The notes: generated from the sequence alone by a model not told the origin. A stretch of 33,105 nucleotides of DNA from JAQWUY01 sp049615605 (GCA_049615605.1 JBMZFW010000006.1:1-33105); one strand, 5' to 3'. Positions 5,167-14,911 are shown, counted from the stretch's first letter. Translations and numbers: made by a program.

Positions 5167-7220
5167 ACATCAATTATAAAGGCGAATTCTTCTGCTAACT
5201 CTTTTAATGAATCCCAACGCCCCGTTGCACCGCTATGACCCGCGCCCATTTTTGTTCGCAAGATTAGTTTTGTGTCGTCATTGGTTTTTTTGTCTCTTAA
5301 TTTCGCAACCCATTTTGCTGGTTCCCAGTATGTAACCCTTGGGTCGGTTAAGCCCGCTTCCACATACATATGTGGGTATGCTTTTTCTTCCACATTATCA
5401 TACGGGGAATAGGATTCCATATATTTATAAACTTCTTCACTTTCAAGTGGATTGCCCCATTCATTCCATTCCGGCGGGGTAAGCGGTAATGTATCATCAC
5501 AGATGGTATTAAGCACATCAACAAATGGTACTTGTGCCACGATTGATTTAAACATTTCTGGTTTCATATTAACAACCGCACCCATTAACATTCCGCCTGC
5601 ACTTCCGCCCATTGCGGTGATATTACCCATACCAGTAAAGCCTTGGCTTATTAATTCATTGCCACAGGCGATAAAGTCAGTAAAGGTATTTTTCTTATTC
5701 ATTAATTTACCTTGTGTATACCAATTATATCCACAATCCATTCCCCCGCGAATATGGGCAACCGCACAAACAAATCCACGGTCAAGCAAGCTGAACCTTG
5801 TTGTGTTAAAGCCCGCCGGCATTGAATGACCATAACTGCCATATCCATATAACAAGCACGGTGTTTTTTCATTTAATTCAGTAGTATTTTTATAAACCAA
5901 TGTAATTGGAATTTTCGCCCCATCATCGGCGGTTGCAAAAATTCGTTTTGCTTTATATTGTTTTGGGTCGTGTCCGCACGGGATAATTTGTTGCTTGCGC
6001 AATGTTCGTTCGCCCGTATCCATATCATAGTCATATGTTTCACTTTGTGTCGTTGGTGAAGAATATGAAAAACGCATTATATTATGGTCAAATTCCAATG
6101 CACCACCAAGACCAAGGGCGTATGCTTCTTCATCAAATTCAATTACCTTATCAACACCCGTATCAAAGTGATGAACAACAATTCTTGGTAAAGCGTTTTC
6201 TTTTTCAACCCTTAACATATAATCACGGCTTACAGATATTCCCGAAACAAGAACCCCGTCTTTGTATGGAATGAAATCTTGCCAATGTTCAGTCGCAAGT
6301 TTATCAACGCTTGTTCGCATTACTTTAAAATCAACCGCACCATCAATATTTGTTGTGATATAAAAATGTTCCCCCCTGTGCGACAGGCTGTATTCAACAC
6401 CAGCAACCCTTGGGGCAACAATTTCAAATTCACCAAGTGGGTTATCCGCATTTAAAATATACATTTCCGTTGTAATGTGGTCGTGGGCGGAAATATAAAT
6501 GTATTGTTTAGAACCGCTCATACCAACGGAAATAAAAAAGCCTTCGTCCGCTTCTTCATAAACCATTATGTCATCAGACTGTTTCGTTCCCATTTTATGG
6601 CGCCAGATTTTATCCGTTCTGTGGTTATCATTTAATGTGCCATAGAACACATATTCATCACCCTTTGCCCATACACAGCCACCCGAAGTGTTTTCAAGCA
6701 CATCGTCAAGTTCGCTGTTGTCATCAACATTGCGGAAACGGATTGTATAATATTCTGAACCCTTTAAATCAAGGGCATAGGCAAATATATTTTGATTGTG
6801 GTTTGGTGCAACCCCGCCAATTGAAAAGTAATCTTTACCATCAGCCATTTCATTAAAGTTAAATAAAATTTGTTCTTCTTTTTCACCCTTTTTATTACGG
6901 CAAGAAATTGGATATTGTGCCCCCATTTCAAACCTTGTGTAATATTCATAATCACCATCGGGTGTTGGTAAAGATTGGTCGTCTTCTTTAATTCGTGATT
7001 TGAATTCTTCAAACAATTTATTTTGTAAATCTTTGGTCGGTGCCATTACGGATTCAGTATAAGAATTTTCCGCTTCAATATATTCACGGATATCGCTTGG
7101 CAATGTTTCTGGTTGTGTCATTACCTGTTGCCAATTATCCGCACGCAACCAGTGGTATGGATCGTTCTTTTTACTTGGTGCGATTGTATCAATCTTTTTT
7201 GCAATTGGTGGATTTGTCAT
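5160..7220 (-). CDS. ptrB: Oligopeptidase B, S9A prolyl-oligopeptidase family
   Basis: A cytoplasmic serine peptidase that cleaves short peptides after Lys or Arg. It has 686 residues, normal for the family, with no signal peptide. An N-terminal seven-bladed propeller region spans about residues 70-410 and an alpha/beta-hydrolase domain about 420-686. The triad can be placed at Ser540 (GGSAGGM), Asp626 (LTDPRV) and His662 (GAGHSGATGR). RGGMDCGYNWYTQGK and KKNTFTDF are characteristic of oligopeptidase B rather than prolyl endopeptidase. AAGG precedes the ATG. It is the last gene of a leftward operon after the trmN6-like and sulfatase-like genes, and its stop codon lies inside the structured element at 5056-5166. 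Confidence 0.94.
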   Translation of the reverse strand: MTNPPIAKKIDTIAPSKKNDPYHWLRADNWQQVMTQPETLPSDIREYIEAENSYTESVMAPTKDLQNKLFEEFKSRIKEDDQSLPTPDGDYEYYTRFEMGAQYPISCRNKKGEKEEQILFNFNEMADGKDYFSIGGVAPNHNQNIFAYALDLKGSEYYTIRFRNVDDNSELDDVLENTSGGCVWAKGDEYVFYGTLNDNHRTDKIWRHKMGTKQSDDIMVYEEADEGFFISVGMSGSKQYIYISAHDHITTEMYILNADNPLGEFEIVAPRVAGVEYSLSHRGEHFYITTNIDGAVDFKVMRTSVDKLATEHWQDFIPYKDGVLVSGISVSRDYMLRVEKENALPRIVVHHFDTGVDKVIEFDEEAYALGLGGALEFDHNIMRFSYSSPTTQSETYDYDMDTGERTLRKQQIIPCGHDPKQYKAKRIFATADDGAKIPITLVYKNTTELNEKTPCLLYGYGSYGHSMPAGFNTTRFSLLDRGFVCAVAHIRGGMDCGYNWYTQGKLMNKKNTFTDFIACGNELISQGFTGMGNITAMGGSAGGMLMGAVVNMKPEMFKSIVAQVPFVDVLNTICDDTLPLTPPEWNEWGNPLESEEVYKYMESYSPYDNVEEKAYPHMYVEAGLTDPRVTYWEPAKWVAKLRDKKTNDDTKLILRTKMGAGHSGATGRWDSLKELAEEFAFIIDVN

Positions 7221-7242
7221 TTTATTTTTACCTTTTATTAAA

Positions 7243-8844
7243 TTAATTTATATCTGAACTTTTCCATACGCCAATCCAATAACCCTGCTGTATATGGATT
7301 CCGCTTGACGATAGAACTTTTTCATTGGTTATGGTTGTTCGTACCTTTCGGCTTTTAAGGAAATTAAACAGCAATTTTTCATATTTGTTTAATATTTCTG
7401 TATATTTATCTTTGTCTGATTTTACCAAGTCATTTAATTCGTTTGGATCGTTCTTTAAATCAAATAATTGTGGTTCATAATCATCATAATAAATATATTT
7501 ATATTCGTGTGAACGCACCATATATATTTTACATCGTTCCACATCACGGTCTAGGAATCCCCTTGGTTCTTCAAACGCATAATCGTATTCAGATATTGCC
7601 GTCGGTCGCCAATTTTTATTTTCCGTACCGTTTACAAAGTTAATTAAGCTTGCACCTTCTAGTCGGTGGTTGTGATTTACATTATTACCCCCCGCCCAAT
7701 CAACAAAGGTTGGAATTAAATCAATTGCTTCAACAAAGTCATCAATAACTGCACCGCGAGTTTTGTCCGCTGATTTTCTTGGGTCAAAAACAATTAATGG
7801 AATGCGTACCGATGGGTCGTGGAATAATGCCTTTTCCCCCAACCAGTGGTCACCTAAATAATCGCCGTGGTCAGATGTAATTACGATAATAGTATTTTCA
7901 AATTGCCCACTGCTTTTTAAGTATTCAACCATTCGTCCAACATTGGCATCAAATTCAGTTATTAATCCCATATACACTGGAATAATTTTTTGTTGTACTT
8001 CGGCGCGACTAAAATTCTTTGATTCAAGTTTTTGCGTAAAGGCTTCATAAACTGGGTGGGCGTTATCAAGTTCGCTTTCACATTGAACGGACTTTATAAT
8101 ATCATCTTTATTATACATATCATTATAAGGGGCGGGTGCAACATAAGGCCAATGTGGTTTAATAAAGCTAGCGTGCAGGCACCACGGATTATCGCCCGCT
8201 TCTTCCATAAATTCAATTGCCTTGTCCGCGGTGAACGCAGTTTCCGAATGTTTGGCATTTACACGGGCGGGACGGTCGGCGTATTGCATTTCCCATCCGC
8301 TTAGTATTTCGCCATTTTCACCAAGTGCGGAATTTGCATAATCGTGCCAAGGGTTGTCCCCTTCGTATCCATTATCCCTTAAATATGTATTGTATTCGGA
8401 ATTAGGGTCATTGTTTTTATCTGGGTGTAATCCATCATCACGCCAATATGGTTCAAAACCGCATTCGGAAGCAAGTCTGCCCAAGTCTGAATTTTTATCA
8501 ATGCCAAGTTTTGCCATTCCTTGTTCATCGGCAACCATATGTGTTTTACCACTTAACGCAACACGGTATCCGTGCGGGCGAAGATAATCCCCCAAAGTCC
8601 ATTCATTTAAATTAAGCGGCACACCATTATATGTCGCCCCGTGCGAAGAAACATATCTGCCTGTGTAAAAGCTCATTCGTGATGCACCGCATACGGGTGC
8701 TTGGCAATAAGTGTGATTAAAGACAACACCATCTTTTGCCAACTTATCAATGTTTGGTGTTTTGATTGTTGGGTGTCCCATGCAACCTAAGTAATCATAC
8801 CTTAGTTGGTCAGCCATTATAAATAAAATATTTGGTTTATTCAT
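7243..8844 (-). CDS. Sulfatase-like hydrolase (alkaline phosphatase superfamily), possible phosphonate or sulfate ester hydrolase
   Basis: A 533-residue cytoplasmic protein without signal peptide. The N-terminal NILFIMADQLRYDYLG carries the metal-binding Asp12. The nucleophile region is CGASR at residues 52-56, a C-x-A-x-R variant of the formylglycine motif C-x-P-x-R, followed by MSFYTGRY. SGKTH and SDHGDYLGDHW give the other metal and substrate residues. From memory it matches a group common in Alphaproteobacteria annotated as sulfatase or phosphonate monoester hydrolase; the substrate cannot be told from sequence. Activity requires conversion of Cys52 to formylglycine; no maturase gene is seen here. 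It starts five bases after the trmN6-like stop, with no strong ribosome-binding site, and lies 22 bases from ptrB. Confidence 0.85.
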   Translation of the reverse strand: MNKPNILFIMADQLRYDYLGCMGHPTIKTPNIDKLAKDGVVFNHTYCQAPVCGASRMSFYTGRYVSSHGATYNGVPLNLNEWTLGDYLRPHGYRVALSGKTHMVADEQGMAKLGIDKNSDLGRLASECGFEPYWRDDGLHPDKNNDPNSEYNTYLRDNGYEGDNPWHDYANSALGENGEILSGWEMQYADRPARVNAKHSETAFTADKAIEFMEEAGDNPWCLHASFIKPHWPYVAPAPYNDMYNKDDIIKSVQCESELDNAHPVYEAFTQKLESKNFSRAEVQQKIIPVYMGLITEFDANVGRMVEYLKSSGQFENTIIVITSDHGDYLGDHWLGEKALFHDPSVRIPLIVFDPRKSADKTRGAVIDDFVEAIDLIPTFVDWAGGNNVNHNHRLEGASLINFVNGTENKNWRPTAISEYDYAFEEPRGFLDRDVERCKIYMVRSHEYKYIYYDDYEPQLFDLKNDPNELNDLVKSDKDKYTEILNKYEKLLFNFLKSRKVRTTITNEKVLSSSGIHIQQGYWIGVWKSSDIN

Positions 8845-8849
8845 TGTGT

Positions 8850-9581
8850 TTACTTTTTATATAAATCTATTTCCGCTTCACCATACAATACTTTGTTTAC
8901 AAAGTCAGTATATTGTTCTTTGGTGTCGCTAAGCAATAATGGTTCACACATTTTTAATGATGATTTGCTGTCTTTCATACCAACGACAATTACCCTTTTT
9001 GGATTATTGCCCGCCATTGTCACAATTGGCAGTATACGAATATTACCAATGCGTGGGTGCAAGTGGTGTAATATTTCATCAAGGCGTTCCATTTTATGAA
9101 TTATGGCAACATAGCCATTTGGCTTTGTTACATCAACGCATAATTGCAACCAATCTTTTAAAGTGCAAGTGCTTTCAATATTAGCAATATTTTTTAAATC
9201 ATTACCCGATTTATATGCACCGTCTTTTTCAAATGGTGGATTGGTAATTACCAATTCATAAGATGCTTTTTTTAAATCAACATTTAAGATGTCGTCATTA
9301 ATTGGATTAAAGTTATCTGTAAAATCATTGTTTGAAATATTTTGTTTATAATATTCAAAAAAGTGTTCAGATTTTTCAATACCAGTTATATTTACATTAT
9401 CATTATTAAGGCGTTTATAATAACAAAGACCCAATGCACCAACACCCGCCCCCATATCAAGGACATTACCAGATTTTATCTTTGGTGCAGTCATTGCAAG
9501 AAGCACCGTATCAAGCCCTGTGCGAAATGCATCACTTGGCTGATTAATCTTTACTTGTTTGTTTAATAAAAAATCTGTCAT
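8850..9581 (-). CDS. trmN6: tRNA1(Val) (adenine37-N6)-methyltransferase-like protein (TrmN6/YfiC family)
   Basis: A 243-residue SAM-dependent methyltransferase. It has the family N-terminus with DAFRTGLDTVLLA, SAM motif I VLDMGAGVGALGL (about residues 40-52), and catalytic motif IV TNPPF. The lack of any DNA target-recognition domain and the overall layout fit the TrmN6/YfiC tRNA methylase group in which N6-methyladenine is made at position 37. Distinguishing it from related small N6-adenine methylases would need a search. It is first in a leftward operon with the sulfatase-like gene and ptrB, divergent from ispB over 63 bases, and has a promoter at 9617-9644 whose -35 overlaps the ispB ribosome-binding site. 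Confidence 0.85.
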   Translation of the reverse strand: MTDFLLNKQVKINQPSDAFRTGLDTVLLAMTAPKIKSGNVLDMGAGVGALGLCYYKRLNNDNVNITGIEKSEHFFEYYKQNISNNDFTDNFNPINDDILNVDLKKASYELVITNPPFEKDGAYKSGNDLKNIANIESTCTLKDWLQLCVDVTKPNGYVAIIHKMERLDEILHHLHPRIGNIRILPIVTMAGNNPKRVIVVGMKDSKSSLKMCEPLLLSDTKEQYTDFVNKVLYGEAEIDLYKK

Positions 9582-9608
9582 AATGTTGTTTTAAAAATAT
9601 GTGTTATC

Positions 9609-9617
9609 TGTTATAAA
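9609..9617 (+). promoter_or_regulatory. Extended -10 promoter of ispB
   Basis: TG at 9609-9610 followed by TATAAA at 9612-9617 forms an extended -10. A poor TTGTTT lies about 20 bases upstream. The leader of about 20 bases contains AAGG before the ATG at 9645. Confidence 0.45.
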
Positions 9618-9644
9618 TAATAAAAATTATTATAAGGTAATCAA
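9617..9644 (-). promoter_or_regulatory. Candidate promoter of the trmN6-sulfatase-ptrB operon
   Basis: On the minus strand TTGATT (9639-9644) is separated by 16 bases from TATTAT (9617-9622). It is interleaved with the ispB promoter, so the two divergent units may compete for polymerase. Confidence 0.45.
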
Positions 9645-10625
9645 ATGCAAAATGAAATAAAAACTTTACTTGATATAAGTAAAGACGATATGGAAAAAGT
9701 AAACGATATTATTATTGATAATATGCGTAGCGATGTTCCATTAATTCCACAGCTTGCCGGATACCTTATCAATGCGGGTGGGAAACGCATTCGTCCAATG
9801 TTATTATGTGTGGTTGCGGGGCTGTTAAATAACAAATCGGATAAAGCACCATTATTTGCCGGTTGTGTTGAATTTATTCACACGGCAACATTATTACACG
9901 ATGATGTAATTGACGAAAGCGATATGCGTCGTGGCAAAGAAACAGCAAACAATGTTTGGGGTAATCAAGCAACGGTTCTGGTCGGGGACTTTTTATTTTC
10001 CCGTGCATTCCAATTAATGGCAGGGTCAAATCAAACAGACGCAACCCAAGAACTTGCCAATGCTTCATCAAGGCTTGCCGAAGGTGAAATAATGCAATTA
10101 TTAACAACGAATAACTTAAAAACAACAACCGATGAATATATTGAAATGATTGGTGCAAAAACAGCTGTTCTATTTTCAGCCAGTTGCAAGGTTGGTGCCA
10201 TATTGGCGGGTGCAGATAAAACCACACAAGAAAAGTTATATAAGTTTGGTGAAAACCTTGGTATTGCATTTCAAATGATTGATGATGCACTTGATTATGC
10301 CGATGACAACGACCAAATGGATAAAAATATTGGCGATGATTTTAAAGAAGGCAAAATCACAATGCCATTATTAAAAGTTTTAAATGATGGTGATACACAA
10401 GTAAAAGAATTCTTAACTCGCACCATTGAAAAAATGGAACAAACGGAAGATGACTTACAAACAATGTTATCGTACATTAAAAAATATGACGCTATAAAAT
10501 ATACTTTGGACAGTGCAATTAAATATGGTGAACTAGCCAAAGAACAATTAAACGATTTACCAGATGGCAACCATAAAACCGCATTAATTGAAGCAGTTGA
10601 TTACGCAGTTAAGCGTGCTTATTAA
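9645..10625 (+). CDS. ispB: Long-chain polyprenyl diphosphate synthase (octaprenyl/decaprenyl type)
   Basis: Condenses isopentenyl diphosphate with an allylic diphosphate to make the C40-C50 side chain of ubiquinone or menaquinone. It has 326 residues, close to E. coli IspB. The first aspartate-rich motif is Asp86-Asp87-x-x-Asp90 (LLHDDVID) followed by MRRG; the second is Asp213-Asp214-x-x-Asp217 (QMIDDALD). GGKRIRP (about 45-51) binds the homoallylic substrate. Small residues (Ala81, Thr82) about five positions before the first motif favour long chains. The exact product length is not readable. It stands alone on the plus strand, and its stop overlaps the rodA stop by four bases through the palindrome TTAA (10622-10625). 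Confidence 0.93.
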   Translation: MQNEIKTLLDISKDDMEKVNDIIIDNMRSDVPLIPQLAGYLINAGGKRIRPMLLCVVAGLLNNKSDKAPLFAGCVEFIHTATLLHDDVIDESDMRRGKETANNVWGNQATVLVGDFLFSRAFQLMAGSNQTDATQELANASSRLAEGEIMQLLTTNNLKTTTDEYIEMIGAKTAVLFSASCKVGAILAGADKTTQEKLYKFGENLGIAFQMIDDALDYADDNDQMDKNIGDDFKEGKITMPLLKVLNDGDTQVKEFLTRTIEKMEQTEDDLQTMLSYIKKYDAIKYTLDSAIKYGELAKEQLNDLPDGNHKTALIEAVDYAVKRAY

Positions 10626-11767
10626 TTTTCAACTTCCGTAGATGGATTTTCAACAGTTCTGTGAACCCACATATTTTGAATAAATCCAAAACCAACCATA
10701 ATTGTTATCATTACGGTTCCGCCGTATGACACAAGTGGAAGTGGAACACCCACAACTGGGAACAATCCCATTACCATTCCAATGTTGATTATTACATATA
10801 AAAAGAATGTTGTTCCCATTCCCATTACAACCAACTTTGCAAACGATGAATATACATTGTGTGATATTACAAATATCTTAAACAGAATAAATAAGATTAA
10901 CATCAATACAACTGATGAACCGATAAAGCCAAGTTCTTCGGCAATAACGGTAAAGATAAAGTCCGTATGTTTTTCAGGCAAGAACCCCAATTGTGTTTGA
11001 CGACCTTGCATTAAGCCCTGTCCCGTCATACCACCCGAACCAATGGCAATTTTACTTTGCATAATATGATAACCTTTGCCCAATGGATCGCTTTCTGGAT
11101 TAAGGAAAGTTAATATTCGTTTTTGCTGATACGGGCGTAAAACAACCGACCATATAAATGGCACACTGGCAACAACCAATGTAATTCCCGGAATAATCCA
11201 ACGCCACGACAAGCCCGCCATAAACGCAACGCTTAATCCACCCGCCATAATTAAAATTGCCGTACCTAAATCTGGTTGACGATAAACAAGACCCGCTGGA
11301 ATAATTAATATTAACCCAAGTATACACATTGACCTTAATGATGAAATTTTATACAGGGAAATGCTTGTATAATATCTAGCAAGAACAACAATAACAAATA
11401 TCTTTACCAGTTCCGATGGTTGTAATTTAAATACCTTTAAATCAATCCAGCGTTTTGCCCCCATACCAACATAGCCAAAAAGTTCAACCACGAATAATAA
11501 CCCGACCGATACGGCAAAAAACACCCAAGCCCATCTGTACCAAAAACGAATATCAACAACTGCAATTGCAATCATTAAGAATACTGCGAATATATATCTT
11601 AGCCCCTGTTGCAATGCCCACGGAAAGAAGCTTCCCCCTGCAACTGAATATTGCATAACAAATCCAACCAATGCCAATGCAGAAATACATAACAATAAAA
11701 CCCAATCCATAGATTTTATTTTTTCAAAGTATTTTTCTGGTCCTTTTTTTACATTATTGTTTATCAT
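10622..11767 (-). CDS. rodA: Rod shape-determining protein RodA, SEDS peptidoglycan glycosyltransferase
   Basis: A polytopic inner-membrane peptidoglycan polymerase of the elongasome, partner of PBP2. It has 381 residues and about ten membrane segments, beginning with WVLLLCISALALVGFVMQYS. SEDS landmarks are present: GAKRWIDLKVFKLQPSELVK (about 100-120), the periplasmic loop with GKGYHIMQSKIAIGSGGMTG, FTVIAEELGFIG, and the C-terminal LPLVSYGGT. It begins four bases after the mrdA stop and is the last gene of the mreB-mreC-mreD-mrdA-rodA operon. The 3' end overlaps the ispB stop, leaving no space for a separate terminator. Confidence 0.97.
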   Translation of the reverse strand: MINNNVKKGPEKYFEKIKSMDWVLLLCISALALVGFVMQYSVAGGSFFPWALQQGLRYIFAVFLMIAIAVVDIRFWYRWAWVFFAVSVGLLFVVELFGYVGMGAKRWIDLKVFKLQPSELVKIFVIVVLARYYTSISLYKISSLRSMCILGLILIIPAGLVYRQPDLGTAILIMAGGLSVAFMAGLSWRWIIPGITLVVASVPFIWSVVLRPYQQKRILTFLNPESDPLGKGYHIMQSKIAIGSGGMTGQGLMQGRQTQLGFLPEKHTDFIFTVIAEELGFIGSSVVLMLILFILFKIFVISHNVYSSFAKLVVMGMGTTFFLYVIINIGMVMGLFPVVGVPLPLVSYGGTVMITIMVGFGFIQNMWVHRTVENPSTEVEN

Positions 11768-11771
11768 TGTA

Positions 11772-13598
11772 TTAAGTCTTTTTTTCCATTGTATATATTT
11801 TATTCATAACATCACGCACAAGTGGTGCCGCCGCGGCAGAACCCGAACCACCGTGTTCAACCACACAAGCGATTGCATATTTTGGATTATCCGCTGGGGC
11901 ATAACCAACAAATAATGCGTGGTCACGATATTCCCATTTTAAGTTTTGGTTTTTAATTACACCATCTTCACTTTCGCGTTCTGATTGTGAAATTCGGCGT
12001 ACCTGTGAAGTACCTGTTTTACCAGCCATTTTCCAGCCTGTTGTACGCGACCTTTTCGCCGTACCCCTTTCATGATTTACAACTTCGTACATACCTTGGC
12101 GAATTATATCAAGGTGTTCGGTATTTATTTTCATCTTGTTAAATTTAACTGTTCTTAATTCACCATCACCATCAACCTTGGTCATTCTTGGCACTACTTC
12201 ACGCCCAGTTGCAATGCGTGCTGTCATAACCGCAAGCTGTAATGGTGTGGCAAGAACAACACCCTGTCCAATTGATGAAATAACCGTATCACCAATATAC
12301 CAAGATTTGTTTTGTTTATTCTTTTTCCATTCTTTTGTTGGTACAAGACCTGGAAGTTGCGGGGTAATATCAAAGTCATATTGCATACCAAGTCCAAGTT
12401 TTTTTGCAACCTTGGCAATGTTATCAATTCCAATTTCTAACGACTTTTGATAATACCAAATATCACAACTTTCCCTTAATGATTTAACCATATCAACCCT
12501 GCCGTGACCTGTTTTTTTCCAACAGTGATATTTGTGGTTTGATATTTCAACGCCACCATTACAGAATACTTTTTTCTTTGTATCAATATTGTAATAAAGT
12601 GCCGCTAGTCCCACCGCCATTTTAAATGTTGAACCAGGGGCGTATTGTCCCGCAATTGCCTTGTTTAATAATTGGCTGTATTTATTGTTGCGAATACGAT
12701 TCCAGTCTTTGTATGATATTCCACCAACAAATAAGTTTGGGTCAAAAGACGGGTGCGAATACATACCCTTAACATCGCCCGTATTAACATCAAGCACAAC
12801 CATAGATGCTGAATTATGAGCCGATAGTTTTTCCGCAATAAACTTTTGTAATTCAAGGTTAATTGATAATTGTAAATCATCACCTTTAGTTGGCTGTATA
12901 TCGTTAATTGTATTTACGATTTGTCCGTTTACATTAACCTCAACCTGTTCTGCACCAACCGAACCCCTAAGATGATTTTCATAAGACTTTTCAATTCCCG
13001 ATTTACCGATTTCAAAACCTGGAACAAACAGTAATGGGTCATCTTTATTATCTTTAACATCACGGTGTGAAATTTTACCCACATAGCCGACAACATGGGC
13101 AAATAAATTTTTATATGGATATGACCTTGTTTCACCCATTGAAACATTAACACCATATAACTTTGTTTTGTTTACTTGGATACGCGACATATCTTTCCAA
13201 GAAATGTGTTCTTTAATTAATATATAAGTATATTTTCTTGTTCGCTTTGCCTTTTTAATTATCTTTTCTTCTTGTTCAGGCGTAATCTTAATATATTGTT
13301 TTAAGTTTTCTAAACTGCTTAAAAAACTTTTCATATCGTGTTTTAAAATTTGTACACGGAATACTTGCTTGGCATTTGATATTTCAGCCCCTGTTTCATC
13401 GGTAATTGCCCCCCTATTTGATGGAATAATATTTACCTTAAACCTGTTTCTGTCGGAAAGGGTTTTGTATTTATTTGAATTTAAATGTTGCAGGTAATAA
13501 AGCCTTGACGCCAATGCACCAAAACCCACAATTTGCAAGCCAAACATTATAAATGAACGACGATGCAATAAAGGTATATAAGAACGAACTTTTTGCAT
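11772..13598 (-). CDS. mrdA: Penicillin-binding protein 2, elongation-specific transpeptidase
   Basis: Cross-links peptidoglycan during cell elongation together with RodA. It has 608 residues: an N-terminal membrane anchor (about 14-34, FIMFGLQIVGFGALASRLYY), a dimerisation or pedestal region (about 50-230) and a transpeptidase domain (about 250-600). Active-site motifs are Ser323-x-x-Lys326 (GSTFK), Ser377-Cys-Asp379 (ESCD) and Lys527-Thr-Gly-Thr530. GRAITDETG-like NRGAITD at about 61 is typical of class B PBPs. It starts seven bases after mreD and is followed by rodA, the usual elongasome order. Confidence 0.97.
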   Translation of the reverse strand: MQKVRSYIPLLHRRSFIMFGLQIVGFGALASRLYYLQHLNSNKYKTLSDRNRFKVNIIPSNRGAITDETGAEISNAKQVFRVQILKHDMKSFLSSLENLKQYIKITPEQEEKIIKKAKRTRKYTYILIKEHISWKDMSRIQVNKTKLYGVNVSMGETRSYPYKNLFAHVVGYVGKISHRDVKDNKDDPLLFVPGFEIGKSGIEKSYENHLRGSVGAEQVEVNVNGQIVNTINDIQPTKGDDLQLSINLELQKFIAEKLSAHNSASMVVLDVNTGDVKGMYSHPSFDPNLFVGGISYKDWNRIRNNKYSQLLNKAIAGQYAPGSTFKMAVGLAALYYNIDTKKKVFCNGGVEISNHKYHCWKKTGHGRVDMVKSLRESCDIWYYQKSLEIGIDNIAKVAKKLGLGMQYDFDITPQLPGLVPTKEWKKNKQNKSWYIGDTVISSIGQGVVLATPLQLAVMTARIATGREVVPRMTKVDGDGELRTVKFNKMKINTEHLDIIRQGMYEVVNHERGTAKRSRTTGWKMAGKTGTSQVRRISQSERESEDGVIKNQNLKWEYRDHALFVGYAPADNPKYAIACVVEHGGSGSAAAAPLVRDVMNKIYTMEKKT

Positions 13599-13605
13599 TT
13601 ATATA

Positions 13606-14064
13606 TTACCTTATTCTTCTAAAGTAATGCATTCCGTTTAATATTACAGATATAATAAACAATGTAGCCACACCCCAAACAAGCGCACCTATTTGCAGGC
13701 TGTCTTTTAAATATGCACACAGTCCATAGAATGAATAAAGTACAGAAATAACGATAAAGTTAACAACATTAATTCCAACCATATTATCCATAACTTTTTG
13801 ACGATTGAAATATATTACCATTACCCAAATTAATAAGTATGCAATTGAATGAATGCCAAGTGTTATGTTTGATAATACATCGGCAATAATTCCCAATATA
13901 AATAAATAAGAAAACCACATAGATTCAGGGCGAACAATAACCCAATAATAAATAACTGGAATTGCCAAGTCTAAATAAATATTACCGCCGAATGATGAAT
14001 TGTTGCTTAATAGCACGGCAAATAATGTTGTTAAGTATGGAAAGATTGAAGATACTGTTTTCAT
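13606..14064 (-). CDS. mreD: Rod shape-determining protein MreD
   Basis: A small hydrophobic inner-membrane protein of 152 residues with about five membrane helices, linking MreC/MreB with the peptidoglycan synthases. The sequence is poorly conserved, but size, hydrophobicity (FPYLTTLFAVLL, then AIPVIYYWVIVRPE, LFILGIIADVLSN and GIHSIAYLLIWVMVIYFNRQ) and position between mreC and mrdA identify it. The G-D-hydrophobic segment GIIADVLSNITLGIHS corresponds to the most conserved part of the family. AAGGAAAT precedes the ATG, one base after the mreC stop. Confidence 0.92.
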   Translation of the reverse strand: MKTVSSIFPYLTTLFAVLLSNNSSFGGNIYLDLAIPVIYYWVIVRPESMWFSYLFILGIIADVLSNITLGIHSIAYLLIWVMVIYFNRQKVMDNMVGINVVNFIVISVLYSFYGLCAYLKDSLQIGALVWGVATLFIISVILNGMHYFRRIR

Positions 14065-14065
14065 A

Positions 14066-14890
14066 TTATTTCCTTACATTCTTAAACTTAACTATTCGGG
14101 TAAATAAACTTGATGAGCTGTCTGTATACAATTTCACCATTGCATTGATGCCTTCAATTTTTGATACTTCGCCAATTGGAATACCGTGTGGCAACATTCC
14201 ACCATCACCAGATGAAATAATTTTTTGCCCGACTTCTACATTTTCAATTTTATTAATGAATTTTAAAACTGGTACTTCTGTGTCATTACCAATCATAATT
14301 GCGCGTTCATTACTGCCCATAATAAATACTGGTACTGCGGAATTACTGTCAGTTAATAAAAGCACCCTTGAATTGTTATAAGATGTTTCAACGATTTTAC
14401 CAAGTAAACCGCCCACACTCATTACACCATCATTATCTTTAACCCCGTCTTTTGAACCACGGTCTAATAATAGTGTTTGTTTAAATATACCACCCGTGTT
14501 GCCAATTACACGACTTGCAATAAATGACTTTTCAATTCTTGAATTATATTTTAATAATTTTTTTAACAATACATTTTCTTGCTTTAAGATAAAGTAATTG
14601 TTTTTGTATTCTTCCAGTTCAATGATTTTATTTTTAAGCATAACATTGTCATCACTGATTTCTTGGAATTTAACAAAAGTATTATTTGCCGATTTAACCC
14701 ATTCAACTGGGGTTTCAATTACCTTAATAATTGGGGTTGCAACATTTAATACAGTGGAACGAATATTTTGTAAATTGTCCCTGTGCAGGTAATCAATAAT
14801 AAGGGTAACAAAAGATATAACCAACCATGTAGACAAAGATAGTTTGCGTAAAAAATTGCTTTTTGCTTTGCTATCTGTACCTAATCCCAT
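14066..14890 (-). CDS. mreC: Rod shape-determining protein MreC
   Basis: A 274-residue bitopic inner-membrane protein that organises the elongasome in the periplasm. A cytoplasmic N-terminus of about 15 residues is followed by one membrane helix (about 18-34, LSTWLVISFVTLIIDYL), a coiled coil (about 70-118, rich in Leu/Glu/Lys, with IIELEEYKNNYFILKQENVLL), and two beta-barrel subdomains containing SRVIGNTGG, DGVKDNDGVMSVGGLLGKIVE and SSGDGGMLPHGIPIGEVSKI. These are standard MreC landmarks. It lies 21 bases downstream of mreB. Length is at the short end of the family because it lacks a C-terminal extension. Confidence 0.96.
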   Translation of the reverse strand: MGLGTDSKAKSNFLRKLSLSTWLVISFVTLIIDYLHRDNLQNIRSTVLNVATPIIKVIETPVEWVKSANNTFVKFQEISDDNVMLKNKIIELEEYKNNYFILKQENVLLKKLLKYNSRIEKSFIASRVIGNTGGIFKQTLLLDRGSKDGVKDNDGVMSVGGLLGKIVETSYNNSRVLLLTDSNSAVPVFIMGSNERAIMIGNDTEVPVLKFINKIENVEVGQKIISSGDGGMLPHGIPIGEVSKIEGINAMVKLYTDSSSSLFTRIVKFKNVRK

Positions 14891-14911
14891 AGCTGTTTAC
14901 ACTTTATTTTA

